Part shown: positions 22,592 to 31,665 of the stretch, one piece after another
Numbering within the stretch: the first letter of the stretch is position 1
How the letters are laid out: each line of letters opens with the position of its first letter
NCBI GenBank assembly: GCA_902801415.1
Contig: CADCIK010000051.1
Coordinates: forward strand, 1-35,626
Direction: 5' to 3'
Origin: an uncultured Lachnospiraceae bacterium
GTDB taxonomy: Bacteria; Bacillota; Clostridia; Lachnospirales; Lachnospiraceae
DNA: 35,626 bases
Position numbers and translations under genes: made by a program
Notes under the pieces: generated by a model
The model's database searches: none
What the model was told of the DNA's origin: nothing
The model's input: the letters and a program-made list of their open reading frames with translations, nothing else

Positions 22592-23869
22592 ATGAGGACG
22601 ATAACAACCGGCGATATGATGCATGTGCACGGCGGATTTGGTGCGGGCGTGGACTACACCGTAAGGCTGACAGTGCGGCTGACAGATCCAATCGACGCGG
22701 AGATTCTACAGACAGCTCTTGCAAAGACGCAGCGCCGTTTTCCCTATCTCTGCGTCCGGATGAAGAAAGGCGAAGGCGCCTTCTACTATGTGGACAATCC
22801 GCTGCCGGTCGTGATCCTGCATTCGGACGAGCGCGTGAATCTGGGCACGGATGAACTGAACGGGCACCTCTGGGCAGTCAGTTACAATGAGGACCGCTTG
22901 CATCTGGACTGCTATCACGGCATTACGGATGGCACCGGCATGTATCGTGTCCTGGCGACGTTACTATATTACTATTGTGCTGAGCGCTATGGCGTGACGG
23001 AAACGGAGGGAATCGATCTGGAGACGGACACGATTCCGGCTGCGGAGACGACGGATCCTCAGGATCTGCTGCCTGCGATCGATCTATTGGCAGTTCCACC
23101 TGCGCAGTTTGCGCCGGCGTTCACGCTGGAGACGGACGGCGGGCTGACGCCTTCCGAGCCGACGATCTGGGACGTCGAAGTCCCCGAAGACCTGTTCATG
23201 CGCTTCACGTCGGACAACGACGCGAGCCCCGGGACCATGGTCTCTCTGCTGATGGCGCGCGCGATCGACTCGCTCTATCCTGCGCGCTCCAAGGACATCA
23301 TCAGCGCTTACGTGATCAACGCGCGGCCGATGCTGGGCGCCAGAGAGACCTACCACAACTGCCTGGGAATGGCGATTTTTGACTATTCCGACCGCATCAA
23401 GGCCATGCCTATGCCAAAACAGTGCACCATTTATCGTGGAAAGACATTTGTGCAGAGTTTTGACCCGATCGTGAGGAATTCGACAACAGTGAGCGCAAAT
23501 TCGATCAGGGCGGCAGCCGCGGCGGCGCGTACGGTGGAAGAGAAAAAGCAGGTTTTTGGCCAAATGTTCAACGCCGGCGAGGGCCTGATCAGCTTCCTGG
23601 TCAGCTACACCGGCAAGTGGAAGCATCGGGAGATCGGCAAGTACATGCGCGAGTTCTGGCTGCACCCGCCGAATACGTTCAGCCTGATGGTGGAGATCGG
23701 CGCGGCCGGCGGCAAAATATTCCTCAGCATCCAGCAGCGTTTCCTCGAGGACACGGTCCGCGAGGCGTTCCTCGACCAGCTGGAGGCGCACGACATCCCC
23801 TACCGCATCTGCAGAAAAGCGGGCAGCGACATCGCACATTTTTCGGAATCAAGCGTGACCACAGGGTAG
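22592..23869 (+). CDS. Alcohol acetyltransferase / condensation-domain-like acyltransferase
   Basis: 425 residues. The HHxxxD-type motif is reduced to H109-G-I-T-D113-G (LDCYHGITDGTGM), the catalytic region of the condensation/chloramphenicol acetyltransferase superfamily. The N-terminal strand-helix pattern (VDYTVRLTVRLTDPIDAEIL) fits, and the C-terminal part has YTGKW and GGKIFLSIQQRFLEDTV. Bacterial relatives acylate alcohols or lipids; the true substrate is unknown. AAGGGGATG lies upstream of the ATG 22592. The last residues V-T-T-G and stop TAG come from GTGACCACAGGGTAG, a half element of the GGGTAACCC repeat family. Confidence 0.75.
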   Translation: MRTITTGDMMHVHGGFGAGVDYTVRLTVRLTDPIDAEILQTALAKTQRRFPYLCVRMKKGEGAFYYVDNPLPVVILHSDERVNLGTDELNGHLWAVSYNEDRLHLDCYHGITDGTGMYRVLATLLYYYCAERYGVTETEGIDLETDTIPAAETTDPQDLLPAIDLLAVPPAQFAPAFTLETDGGLTPSEPTIWDVEVPEDLFMRFTSDNDASPGTMVSLLMARAIDSLYPARSKDIISAYVINARPMLGARETYHNCLGMAIFDYSDRIKAMPMPKQCTIYRGKTFVQSFDPIVRNSTTVSANSIRAAAAAARTVEEKKQVFGQMFNAGEGLISFLVSYTGKWKHREIGKYMREFWLHPPNTFSLMVEIGAAGGKIFLSIQQRFLEDTVREAFLDQLEAHDIPYRICRKAGSDIAHFSESSVTTG

Positions 23870-23870
23870 T
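23857..23870 (+). repeat. Half-element of the GGGTAACCC family at the acyltransferase-like stop
   Basis: GTGACCACAGGGTAG fuses in frame to give the last four residues and the stop codon. The right half of the palindrome is missing. Confidence 0.65.
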
Positions 23871-23895
23871 GTTATCAAGAAGGCGAGGTGGCAGG

Positions 23896-24747
23896 TTGAA
23901 AAGCTTTTTATGGACAATTTTATCAGTCGGAATGCTGGGACTTGCTCTGAGCGCATGCGGGCAGTCGGCAAATACATCACAGAATGCATCACAGGAGCTG
24001 CAGAACGCAGGCGGCCACGGATCGGCGGGATCGGTCGAGGCAGGCGCCGCAGACGATGCGGGTGGTGCAGGTAGTAATTCGAGCGCCGCAGTAAGCAATT
24101 CAGGAAGCCGCAGGACAAGGAGTTCTTCGATGGAGATCAATTGTTGGGGCGACTCGATGGCAGAGGGATACTTCTGGGGAGACGACGTCTCATATCCTTC
24201 TGTTCTGGAGGAACTGACCGGGATCACGACTAATAATTTCGGGATCAGGAGTGAGGATAGCGTCGAGATTTTGACACGCTCGCTGGAATATGGAGATCAG
24301 TCGGGGGACGTCATGATCATTCAGATGGGCGACAACGGCGGCTGGAAGAATATGGAGGAATTGATCGAGCAGCATCGGACGATGCTTCGGGAAGGCGGCG
24401 CTGACAAGTATATCATTGTGAGTTCCACAGATGACCCGAACGACTTTCAGCAGATCTGGGGATATACGACGGAGCCTGTCGGGCTCGAGGATACGTGGTA
24501 TGAAGCGGCGCTCAGGGAGGCTTTTGGCGAGCATCTGTTTGTGGCGCGCAAGTATCTGGTGGAGAAAGGTCTCGAGGTGACCGGGCTCACGGAGACGGAG
24601 GAAGACCGGGAGCGGGCTGAGGACGGCTTGATCTCGCTGCAGTTCCGGGAGCCTGAGCTGGACAACACGCATTTGAACGCGGCCGGGTACACGGCGATGG
24701 CACACGGAATTTATGAGCTGGGGCAGCAGCTTGGATATTGGAAATGA
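23896..24747 (+). CDS. SGNH-hydrolase-like lipoprotein
   Basis: 283 residues from the TTG at 23896. Lipoprotein signal with lipobox LSAC (Cys21), a Ser/Ala/Gly-rich linker to about 78, then block I GDSMAEG (Ser87), a likely block III Asn in MGDNGG, and block V DNTH (D256, H259) followed by LNAAGY. This is the SGNH/GDSL triad of secreted esterases, acyl hydrolases and O-acetyl transfer partners. GAGGTGG precedes the TTG. A frame open further upstream (from 23617) overlaps the previous gene and lacks a ribosome site. It is 26 bp after the acyltransferase-like gene, so the pair could act on the same acylated compound. Confidence 0.85.
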   Translation: MKSFLWTILSVGMLGLALSACGQSANTSQNASQELQNAGGHGSAGSVEAGAADDAGGAGSNSSAAVSNSGSRRTRSSSMEINCWGDSMAEGYFWGDDVSYPSVLEELTGITTNNFGIRSEDSVEILTRSLEYGDQSGDVMIIQMGDNGGWKNMEELIEQHRTMLREGGADKYIIVSSTDDPNDFQQIWGYTTEPVGLEDTWYEAALREAFGEHLFVARKYLVEKGLEVTGLTETEEDRERAEDGLISLQFREPELDNTHLNAAGYTAMAHGIYELGQQLGYWK

Positions 24748-24750
24748 GAA

Positions 24751-24777
24751 GACCGCAGGGTTACCCTGCGGTCTTTT
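24751..24777 (+). terminator. Terminator formed by a complete GGGTAACCC-family palindrome
   Basis: GACCGCAGGGT (24751-24761) and its exact complement TACCCTGCGGTC-side arm (24762-24773) run into TTTT. It ends the SGNH gene and shows what the intact repeat looks like. Confidence 0.85.
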
Positions 24778-24779
24778 AA

Positions 24780-25375
24780 ATTGTTTCTAACCTATTTATT
24801 GATTTGTATCGTTTAGGCACAGCGAGCAAGTTGATAAGGAAATGTCTCCAACAAATCCATATAATTTAGCCTGATTAGGTATAGCTCAAGATTTTGGCAA
24901 AATAGTATCCAATGATATATGACAAAAATGTTACGTTTAGGCACAGGAGAGGAGAATTAACATAATAGTATCTAAGAATTAAGAAGCCGAAGTCTTTCAT
25001 AAGAGATTTGTTAGGAACTCAACAGGTATAAAAGACATTCTATACCTAAAAGGCATTCTAGGCATGGGAACTATATAGTATGAACACAACCGCTGTGCCT
25101 AAACCGCGGAAATAAGCAACACAAGCATGGAGAACAATCAAGAAAAAAACATACGCTGTACCTAAACCGCGGAAATAAGCATCGCAAGCATGGAGAACAA
25201 TATAGAACAATCAAGAAAAAAACATACGCTGTACCTAAACCGCGAACGGCAACATCCCCTCCACAACCACCAATTTTTGCTATGCAGTATGGACAAGAGC
25301 TGGAAATAAGCTTATCATTTTTTTAGTGAGAATAACTGAATTTGTGTTGTTCAGAAAGACACTTATGAAGATGCC
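24780..25375. repeat. Noncoding repeat array C
   Basis: No gene is credible in about 600 bp. The motif GTTTAGGYAYAG occurs at 24811-24822 and 24935-24946, with a weaker GATTAGGTATAG at 24873-24884. Inverted copies (CTATACCTAAA, CTGTGCCTAAAC, CTGTACCTAAAC) are at 25040-25050, 25093-25104, 25156-25167 and 25229-25240. From 25091 a unit of 63-73 bp (CGCTGTRCCTAAACCGCGGA...ACAAGCATGGAGAACAATCA) repeats two and a part times. No clear promoter was found for the BMP operon here. The shared motif links it to array A. Confidence 0.72.
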
Positions 25376-25380
25376 GGTTT

Positions 25381-27420
25381 GTGCGGCCCGGTGAACTGAC
25401 AGGCGGCAGCGCGAGTGCAGGCGGATCAGGCAGCAACGATCAGTCCATTGACCTCAATGTCGGGACTGTTGACGGAACAGGGTGGAAGATCGCGATGATC
25501 ACCGATACCGGCGGCATCAACGACCAGTCCTTTAACCAGAGTGCCTGGGAGGGACTGCAGCAGCTGCAGGCGGAGACAGGCGCGGAAGCCGCCTACATCG
25601 AGTCCAAGCAGAGCGGTGATTTCACTACGAACTTTGAGACGCTGATCGACAACGGCAACTCACTTTGCTGGGGTATCGGCTATGCTTGCGCGGACGCTGT
25701 CATTGAGGCGGCCGGATCCCACTCGGATGTCAGCTTTGCATGCGTAGACAACGCGTTCGACGGCTCGCTTACCAACGTGACCGGCGTTATATTCCGTGCC
25801 CAGGAGTCCTCCTTCATGGTGGGCTATATCGCTGCGGCTGTGTCCGAGACCAATAAGGTCGGTTTTGTCGGCGGTATCTCCAGTGAGGTCATTGAGCAGT
25901 TCCAGCGCGGCTATGAAGGCGGCGTTGCTTATGCGAACCGTGTTCTCGGCAAGAACGTCATCGTAACATCCCAGTATGCGGAGAGCTTCTCAGATGCGGC
26001 CAAGGGCAAGAGTATTGCCAACAAGATGTTCACCGATGGCTGTGATATCGTCTACCACGCGGCAGGCGGCACAGGTACCGGCGTTATCGAGGCTGCCAAG
26101 GAAGCCGGCAAGTTCGCGATCGGCGTAGACCGCGACCAGGCTTATCTCGCACCGGACAACGTTCTGACTTCTTCCCTTAAGAATGTAAATGTCGCTGTCA
26201 ATCTTGTATCCAAGCTCCACATCCTGGGCAGAGAGATCGGCGGCAAGACATTGAGCTTTGGCCTGTCAGACGGAGCAGTAGGAATCCCTGAGGATCACCA
26301 CAACTATTCTGACGAGATCTATGAGGCGGCCCTTGAGTGCGGCGAGAAGATCAAGGAAGGAATCCTTACGCCTCCTTCAACAGAGGAAGAGCTTGAGGCC
26401 TTCAAGGAATACCTTGCTACTGCATCCGACGACATCCTGACAAGAGGCGCCCATGACTATACCAATATTGACGGCAAGGGCCACAAGATCGCGATGATCA
26501 CCGACACAGGCGGCATCAACGACCAGTCCTTCAACCAGAGCGCATGGGAAGGCCTGCAGAGACTGGGCAAAGATACCAGCGCGGAAGTCGCTTATATCGA
26601 GTCCAAGCAGAGCGGCGATTTCGCGACCAACTTTGAGACGCTGGTCGACAACGGCAACACACTTTGCTGGGGTATCGGCTATGCGTGCGCGGATGCTGTC
26701 ATCGAAGCTGCCGGATCTCATCCGGAAGTGAATTTCGCCTGCGTGGACAACGCGTTCGCGGATTCACCCGCAAATGTGACCGGCGTCGTATTCCGCGCGG
26801 AGGAGTCCTCCTTCATGGTCGGCTATATCGCGGCGGCTGTGTCCGAGACCGAGAAGGTCGGCTTCGTCGGCGGTATAGCGAGTGACGTCATCAGCCAGTT
26901 CCAGTACGGCTACGAGGCGGGCGTCGCATATGCCAACAGCAAACTTGGCAAAAACGTGACCGTCAGCTCCCAGTATGCAGAGAGCTTCTCAGACGCGGCC
27001 AAGGGCAAGAGTATTGCCAACAAGATGTTCACGGATGGCTGTGACATCGTCTACCACGCGGCAGGCGGAACAGGAACCGGCGTCATCGAGGCGGCCAAGG
27101 AAGCCGGCAAATTCGCGATCGGCGTAGACCGTGACCAGGCTTATATCGCACCGAAGAATGTTTTGACCTCTTCGCTTAAGAACGTCGATATCGCGGTGGA
27201 TCTGGTATCGAGACAGCACATTCTGGGCAGGCAGATCGGCGGCAAGACGCTGAGCTTCGGCCTGACGGAAGACGCAGTCGGAATTCCCGAGCATCACGAG
27301 AACTATTCGGATGAGATCTACAACGCAGCGATCGAGATCGGAGAGATGATCAAGAACGGCGAGATCGATCCTCCCGGATCCCAGATCGAGTTTGAGAAGT
27401 ACAAGGAGACTCTGCAGTAA
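25381..27420 (+). CDS. Double-domain BMP/PnrA-like substrate-binding protein, signal peptide not in frame
   Basis: 679 codons hold two BMP (Med/PnrA-type) domains in tandem, about 36-350 and 369-679, each starting KIAMITDTGGINDQSFNQS and each with GYACADAVIEAAG, ACVDNAF, ESSFMVGYIAAAVSE, YAESFSDAAKGKSIANKMF, HAAGGTGTGVIEAAK and FAIGVDRDQAY. Between them differences are largely silent at DNA level, so both look constrained. The family binds nucleosides or similar for the ABC proteins that follow. The frame opens at a GTG lacking a ribosome site and no signal peptide or lipobox precedes in frame; a short MKMPVCAAR-stop at 25364 is out of frame. Probably 5'-truncated. Confidence 0.82.
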   Translation: MRPGELTGGSASAGGSGSNDQSIDLNVGTVDGTGWKIAMITDTGGINDQSFNQSAWEGLQQLQAETGAEAAYIESKQSGDFTTNFETLIDNGNSLCWGIGYACADAVIEAAGSHSDVSFACVDNAFDGSLTNVTGVIFRAQESSFMVGYIAAAVSETNKVGFVGGISSEVIEQFQRGYEGGVAYANRVLGKNVIVTSQYAESFSDAAKGKSIANKMFTDGCDIVYHAAGGTGTGVIEAAKEAGKFAIGVDRDQAYLAPDNVLTSSLKNVNVAVNLVSKLHILGREIGGKTLSFGLSDGAVGIPEDHHNYSDEIYEAALECGEKIKEGILTPPSTEEELEAFKEYLATASDDILTRGAHDYTNIDGKGHKIAMITDTGGINDQSFNQSAWEGLQRLGKDTSAEVAYIESKQSGDFATNFETLVDNGNTLCWGIGYACADAVIEAAGSHPEVNFACVDNAFADSPANVTGVVFRAEESSFMVGYIAAAVSETEKVGFVGGIASDVISQFQYGYEAGVAYANSKLGKNVTVSSQYAESFSDAAKGKSIANKMFTDGCDIVYHAAGGTGTGVIEAAKEAGKFAIGVDRDQAYIAPKNVLTSSLKNVDIAVDLVSRQHILGRQIGGKTLSFGLTEDAVGIPEHHENYSDEIYNAAIEIGEMIKNGEIDPPGSQIEFEKYKETLQ

Positions 27421-27506
27421 GGCAGATCCCCGTCTACAACATATATGCGCGAGCCCTCAGCGGCCGCACGCATACGCGAGTCTTTAACAAGATAAGGAGG
27501 TTATGA

Positions 27507-29468
27507 ATGGCGGCAGAAGTCAGCAGCAAATATGCTGTGCAGATGCATGGGATCACCAAACGATTCGGCTCCTTCTATGCGCTGACCGACGTCGATCTCG
27601 ATGTGGAGAAGGGAACGATCCATTCCATTCTCGGCGAGAACGGCGCCGGTAAGAGTACGCTGATGAACGTCCTGTACGGCCTTTACCAGGCGGATATGGG
27701 ATCGATCTACATCGGCGGCGAGAAAGTTGATATCAAGAATCCTACTGCGGCAATTGAACACGGAATCGGTATGGTCCACCAGCACTTCATGCTGGTTGAG
27801 AATTTTACAGTCACGCAGAACATCGTTCTTGGCTCGGAGCCCACAAAGAGCGGCATCACGCTCAATATGAAGCAGGCCAGGAAGAACGTGCTCGAGATCG
27901 TTGAGAAATACGGTCTCGACGTAAACCCGGACGCGAAGATCCGCGACATTACAGTCGGCATGCAGCAGCGCGTCGAGATCCTCAAGGCCCTCTACAGAGG
28001 CGCTGAGATCCTGATCCTGGACGAGCCCACTGCAGTCCTGACAGAGCAGGAGATCGACGAGCTCCTCGCGATCATGCGGAACCTGATCAAGGACGGAAAG
28101 ACGATCATCATCATCACGCACAAGCTCAAAGAGATCCAGGCTTCCTCGGATATGTGTACCATCATCCGCCGCGGACATTACATCGATACCGTTCCGGTCA
28201 AGGGCGTATCGGAGGATGATCTGGCAACCATGATGGTCGGCCACGCTGTCAAGCTGGTCGTCGACAAGGCGCCCTCCAATCCCGGCAGGGTTGTTCTGGA
28301 TATTCAGAATCTGTATGTCAAAAACGAGCAGCGCATCAACGCAGTCAAGGACTTCAATCTGCAGGTCCGCGCGGGCGAGATCGTCGGTATCGCAGGTATC
28401 GACGGAAACGGCCAGCAGGAGCTGATGGAGGCGGTCAACAACCTTAAGCGCTGCAAGGGCAAAATAATCCTGGATGGCGAAGAGATCCAGAACAGAAATC
28501 CCAAGTACGGCATCGACCGCGGTATGGCGACCATCCCCGCAGACAGACACAAAGACGGACTGGTCCTGGGATTCAGCGTCTATGAGAATGCGATCCTTGA
28601 AAAATACAGATCTGAGGAGTATTCACCGGGCGGAAGGATCGACCGCAAGAAGATGCGTTCCTTCGCTGAGGAACTGATCCAGGCATATGACGTTCGTCCC
28701 GAGGACTGCGGTCCCAGGCTGGCAGGCGGCCTTTCGGGCGGCAACCAGCAGAAGATCATCATCGGCCGTGAGATCGCCAATGAACCCAAGCTTCTCATCG
28801 CGATCCAGCCTACTCGAGGACTGGACGTAGGCGCGATCGAGAACGTCCACAAGATGCTGATCAATGAGCGCGATAAAGGCGTCGCCGTCCTTCTGATCTC
28901 CTTCGAACTGGACGAAGTCATGAACGTATCCGACAGGATCGCCGTGATCTATGACGGCCACATCCAGCAGATCTTCGAGCAGGGCACAGTGGACAACCGG
29001 ACACTCGGCCGCGTCATGGCGGGCGGTACCGTGGACGAAGAGGAACTCAAGGCCGTCAAGGCGGCAGTAGAAGCGGAAGATGCAGCAGCGCTCGCGCATG
29101 ACGCGCGTCTTGCAGCCATCGAAGCCGGCGAGGAGATTCCTGAAGAAGCTGATAAGTTCGCCACAAAGGCGTTTACACCCGTTACCAGGGCGGAAGCAGA
29201 AGCCGGTGAGACCGCTGCAGAGGAAGCCGCTATGGCAGCGCAGGCTGCAGCAGATGCGCCCGCAGACATCATTGCAGAAGCGGTAGCGGCAATACCCACA
29301 GAAACCCCGGAAGCACCTGCAGAAGCTACTGCAGCACCCGCAGAAGCCATCGAAGAGCCCATGACGGAAGCGCAGGTGCGGGAGAATATCAGAGCACTTG
29401 AGAAACAGCTGGAAGACACGCAGAAGCAGCTCATCGCGATGCAGCAGAAGCTGTCAGAAATGCAGTAA
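27507..29468 (+). CDS. BMP-type nucleoside ABC transporter ATPase with acidic C-terminal extension
   Basis: 653 residues, two nucleotide-binding domains. The first has Walker A GENGAGKST and Walker B ILILDEPTAVLT. The second has degenerate Walker A GIDGNGQQE, signature LSGGNQQK and Walker B LLIAIQPTRGLDVGA, as in YufO/NupO-like proteins. The family ends near residue 508 (RVMAGG); here about 145 more residues follow, Ala/Glu/Pro-rich and acidic, ending in a 35-residue likely coiled coil (from MTEAQVRENIRALEKQLEDT). The extension's job is unknown. AAGGAGG precedes the ATG; the operon continues 17 bp downstream. Confidence 0.9.
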   Translation: MAAEVSSKYAVQMHGITKRFGSFYALTDVDLDVEKGTIHSILGENGAGKSTLMNVLYGLYQADMGSIYIGGEKVDIKNPTAAIEHGIGMVHQHFMLVENFTVTQNIVLGSEPTKSGITLNMKQARKNVLEIVEKYGLDVNPDAKIRDITVGMQQRVEILKALYRGAEILILDEPTAVLTEQEIDELLAIMRNLIKDGKTIIIITHKLKEIQASSDMCTIIRRGHYIDTVPVKGVSEDDLATMMVGHAVKLVVDKAPSNPGRVVLDIQNLYVKNEQRINAVKDFNLQVRAGEIVGIAGIDGNGQQELMEAVNNLKRCKGKIILDGEEIQNRNPKYGIDRGMATIPADRHKDGLVLGFSVYENAILEKYRSEEYSPGGRIDRKKMRSFAEELIQAYDVRPEDCGPRLAGGLSGGNQQKIIIGREIANEPKLLIAIQPTRGLDVGAIENVHKMLINERDKGVAVLLISFELDEVMNVSDRIAVIYDGHIQQIFEQGTVDNRTLGRVMAGGTVDEEELKAVKAAVEAEDAAALAHDARLAAIEAGEEIPEEADKFATKAFTPVTRAEAEAGETAAEEAAMAAQAAADAPADIIAEAVAAIPTETPEAPAEATAAPAEAIEEPMTEAQVRENIRALEKQLEDTQKQLIAMQQKLSEMQ

Positions 29469-29485
29469 GGAGAAAGGAGGAACGA

Positions 29486-30691
29486 ATGAAAACATCACTT
29501 AGAAGAAAATTTTTCGGTAACCCCTTTGTCCTGACGATCATTGCCATTGTGCTGGGTTTTGCCGTGGCGAGCCTGATCCTGCTGCTAGCCGGATTCCCGC
29601 CCAAGGAGTCGATCCGTACCCTGATCCAGAGTATGATCGGAAGACCCAAGGACATCGCAAGCGTGATCATCCGCTCGACGCCCATCATCTTCACGGGCCT
29701 GGGCGTTGCGTTCGCGATCAAGACCGGACTTTTCAACATCGGCGCTGAAGGACAGTACGTCATGGGATGCGTAGTAGCCACCATGGTTGGCAGTATGCTG
29801 GACTTCCCCAAGCCCGTCGCGGTTCTTATGGTCGTGATCTCAGCTATGCTGGTATCGGCGCTTTACGCCGGATTTGTGGGCCTGTTGAAAGCCCGCCTGG
29901 GCATCCATGAAGTTATCACGAGCATCATGCTCAACTGGATCGCCCTCTATTTCTCCAACTGGATCTGCGGCCTGAATTTCTTCCACAAACCGGGCACGAT
30001 CGGCATGTATCCGGTCAACGACTGCACCTACACCATGATCCTTCCCATGTGGAAGAAGACAGAAGAAGGGCAGGCCTTCCTGGCAAGCCATCCGCTTCTC
30101 CAGGAGACCCTCGGCAGGACCGATCTCAACATCGGATTTATCGTCGCTGTCATTGCAGCGCTTGTGATCAACTACCTGCTCAACAGCACGAGAAAAGGCT
30201 TTGAGCTTCGCGCTGTAGGTCAAAATATTCACGCAGCCCGTTTTGCGGGTATCAACGTCAACAGAAGCATCGTGCACGCTATGATGATCTCCGGCGCGCT
30301 CTGCGGACTCGGCGCAGCATTCTATGTCACCGGCCAGTCTCCTCACACCGTGTCGACCCTCTCCGCGTTTGAAAACGTAGGTTTCAACGGACTTTCCGTA
30401 GCTTTCATCGCGTTCAGCTCCCCGATCGGCTGCATCTTTGCGGGCCTTCTCTTCGGCGGACTTCTGTACGGCGGCGCAGGTCTGCAGTCCAAGGTCGGAG
30501 CACCGACTGAGATCATCAATATCGTCATCGGCGTCATCGTATTCTTCTGCGCGCTGTCCTATCTGATCCCCCGCTTCGTGGATCGCCTGGACGCTGCCAG
30601 GGAGAACAGACGCAAACTCAAGAGAGACGCGAAAGCAGCTGCCAAAGCGGCCAAAGAAGCTGCCAAGGCGGCTAAGAAAGGAGGCAACTGA
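29486..30691 (+). CDS. BMP-type nucleoside ABC transporter permease (NupP-like)
   Basis: 401 residues, about ten hydrophobic segments. Family motifs include TGLFNIGAEGQYVMG, HEVITSIMLNWIALY and a conserved AVGQNIHAARFAGIN loop. It forms half of the membrane channel. Its C-terminus (from about 370) is a strongly basic Lys/Ala/Arg tail (NRRKLKRDAKAAAKAAKEAA). AGAAAGGAGG precedes the ATG. The stop TGA shares its last base with the next start (TGATG), implying coupling. Confidence 0.9.
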   Translation: MKTSLRRKFFGNPFVLTIIAIVLGFAVASLILLLAGFPPKESIRTLIQSMIGRPKDIASVIIRSTPIIFTGLGVAFAIKTGLFNIGAEGQYVMGCVVATMVGSMLDFPKPVAVLMVVISAMLVSALYAGFVGLLKARLGIHEVITSIMLNWIALYFSNWICGLNFFHKPGTIGMYPVNDCTYTMILPMWKKTEEGQAFLASHPLLQETLGRTDLNIGFIVAVIAALVINYLLNSTRKGFELRAVGQNIHAARFAGINVNRSIVHAMMISGALCGLGAAFYVTGQSPHTVSTLSAFENVGFNGLSVAFIAFSSPIGCIFAGLLFGGLLYGGAGLQSKVGAPTEIINIVIGVIVFFCALSYLIPRFVDRLDAARENRRKLKRDAKAAAKAAKEAAKAAKKGGN

Positions 30692-31623
30692 TGTCGATTT
30701 CATCTGATACATTACTGCTTCTTCTCGGAATTACCCTGATGTATTCCACGCCCATGGTCTTCGCGGCGCAGGGCAGCGTGATCTCTGAAGTATCGGGCGT
30801 AGTCAACATCGGTATTGAGGGCATGATGACGATCGGCGCCTTTACCGGCGCGGCAGTCGGATACTTCAGCGGAAATCCCTGGCTGGGCTTTATATGCGCG
30901 GGACTTGCAGGCGCGGTCTTCGGACTGGCTCACGCTTTTGCCTCCGTGACATGCAAAGCAGACCAGACAGTCTGCGGTATCGCCATGAACCTGATCGGAC
31001 CCGGCCTCGCACTGTTCCTCTCCAGAGTATTCTTTGACGGCGCGACCCAGACACTTCCCGTTGTCAACAAGATCCCCAAGCTCTTTGGCAGCAGAGGACT
31101 TCCGGGAACACTCAATAACCTGAACGTGGACGTGACGACTGTACTCGCGCTCCTCGTTTCCATCGTGATGTGGTATATCTTCTACAGAACGACTTGGGGC
31201 CTGCACATCCGTGCCGTTGGTGAGCATCCGGCAGCAGCGGATACGCTGGGAATCAATGTCTACAAAGTCCGCTATGTGTGCGTGATCATTTCCGGTATGC
31301 TGGCAGGACTTGGCGGCGCGGCAATGACGCTGGCCATCGTTCCGCAGTTCATGCCTACCGCTATCAGTGGACAGGGCTTTATCGCGATCGCGGCGGTCAT
31401 CTTCGGTAAATGGACGCCTCACGGCGGTTATCTGGCCTGCCTGCTGTTCGGTTTCGCACAGGCGCTCACGGTCGTCCTGGGCGGCGGCAGATTCGCGGTC
31501 CCTTCGGAGATCCTGGCTATGCTTCCCTATATTTTGACCGTTCTGATCCTGATCCTGTTCGTGGGACGCGCTTCGGCACCCAAGGCCAACGGCGTGCCCT
31601 ACAACAAGGGCTCCAGAGTATAG
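30691..31623 (+). CDS. BMP-type nucleoside ABC transporter permease (NupQ-like)
   Basis: 310 residues, eight or more transmembrane segments. It opens MYSTPMVFAAQGSVISEVSGVVNIGIEGMMTIG and has the family loop AVGEHPAAADTLGINVYKVRY and GFIAIAAVIFGKWTPHGG. It pairs with the preceding permease. AAAGGAGG lies just before the ATG, inside the end of the previous gene. It ends 42 bp before a small ORF. Confidence 0.92.
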   Translation: MSISSDTLLLLLGITLMYSTPMVFAAQGSVISEVSGVVNIGIEGMMTIGAFTGAAVGYFSGNPWLGFICAGLAGAVFGLAHAFASVTCKADQTVCGIAMNLIGPGLALFLSRVFFDGATQTLPVVNKIPKLFGSRGLPGTLNNLNVDVTTVLALLVSIVMWYIFYRTTWGLHIRAVGEHPAAADTLGINVYKVRYVCVIISGMLAGLGGAAMTLAIVPQFMPTAISGQGFIAIAAVIFGKWTPHGGYLACLLFGFAQALTVVLGGGRFAVPSEILAMLPYILTVLILILFVGRASAPKANGVPYNKGSRV

Positions 31624-31665
31624 TATTCAGCAAGGATACGGAGTGTAATAGTTGGGAGTTAAGCT

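Noticed and set aside
23617-23895. N-terminal extension of the SGNH protein into the acyltransferase-like gene
   Set aside because: It is a shadow of the upstream gene in another frame; the lipoprotein signal at 23896 with its ribosome site marks the real start.
25091-25243. CRISPR-like array
   Set aside because: The units are near-identical over their whole length, with no unique spacers, only two and a part copies, and no cas gene in the window.
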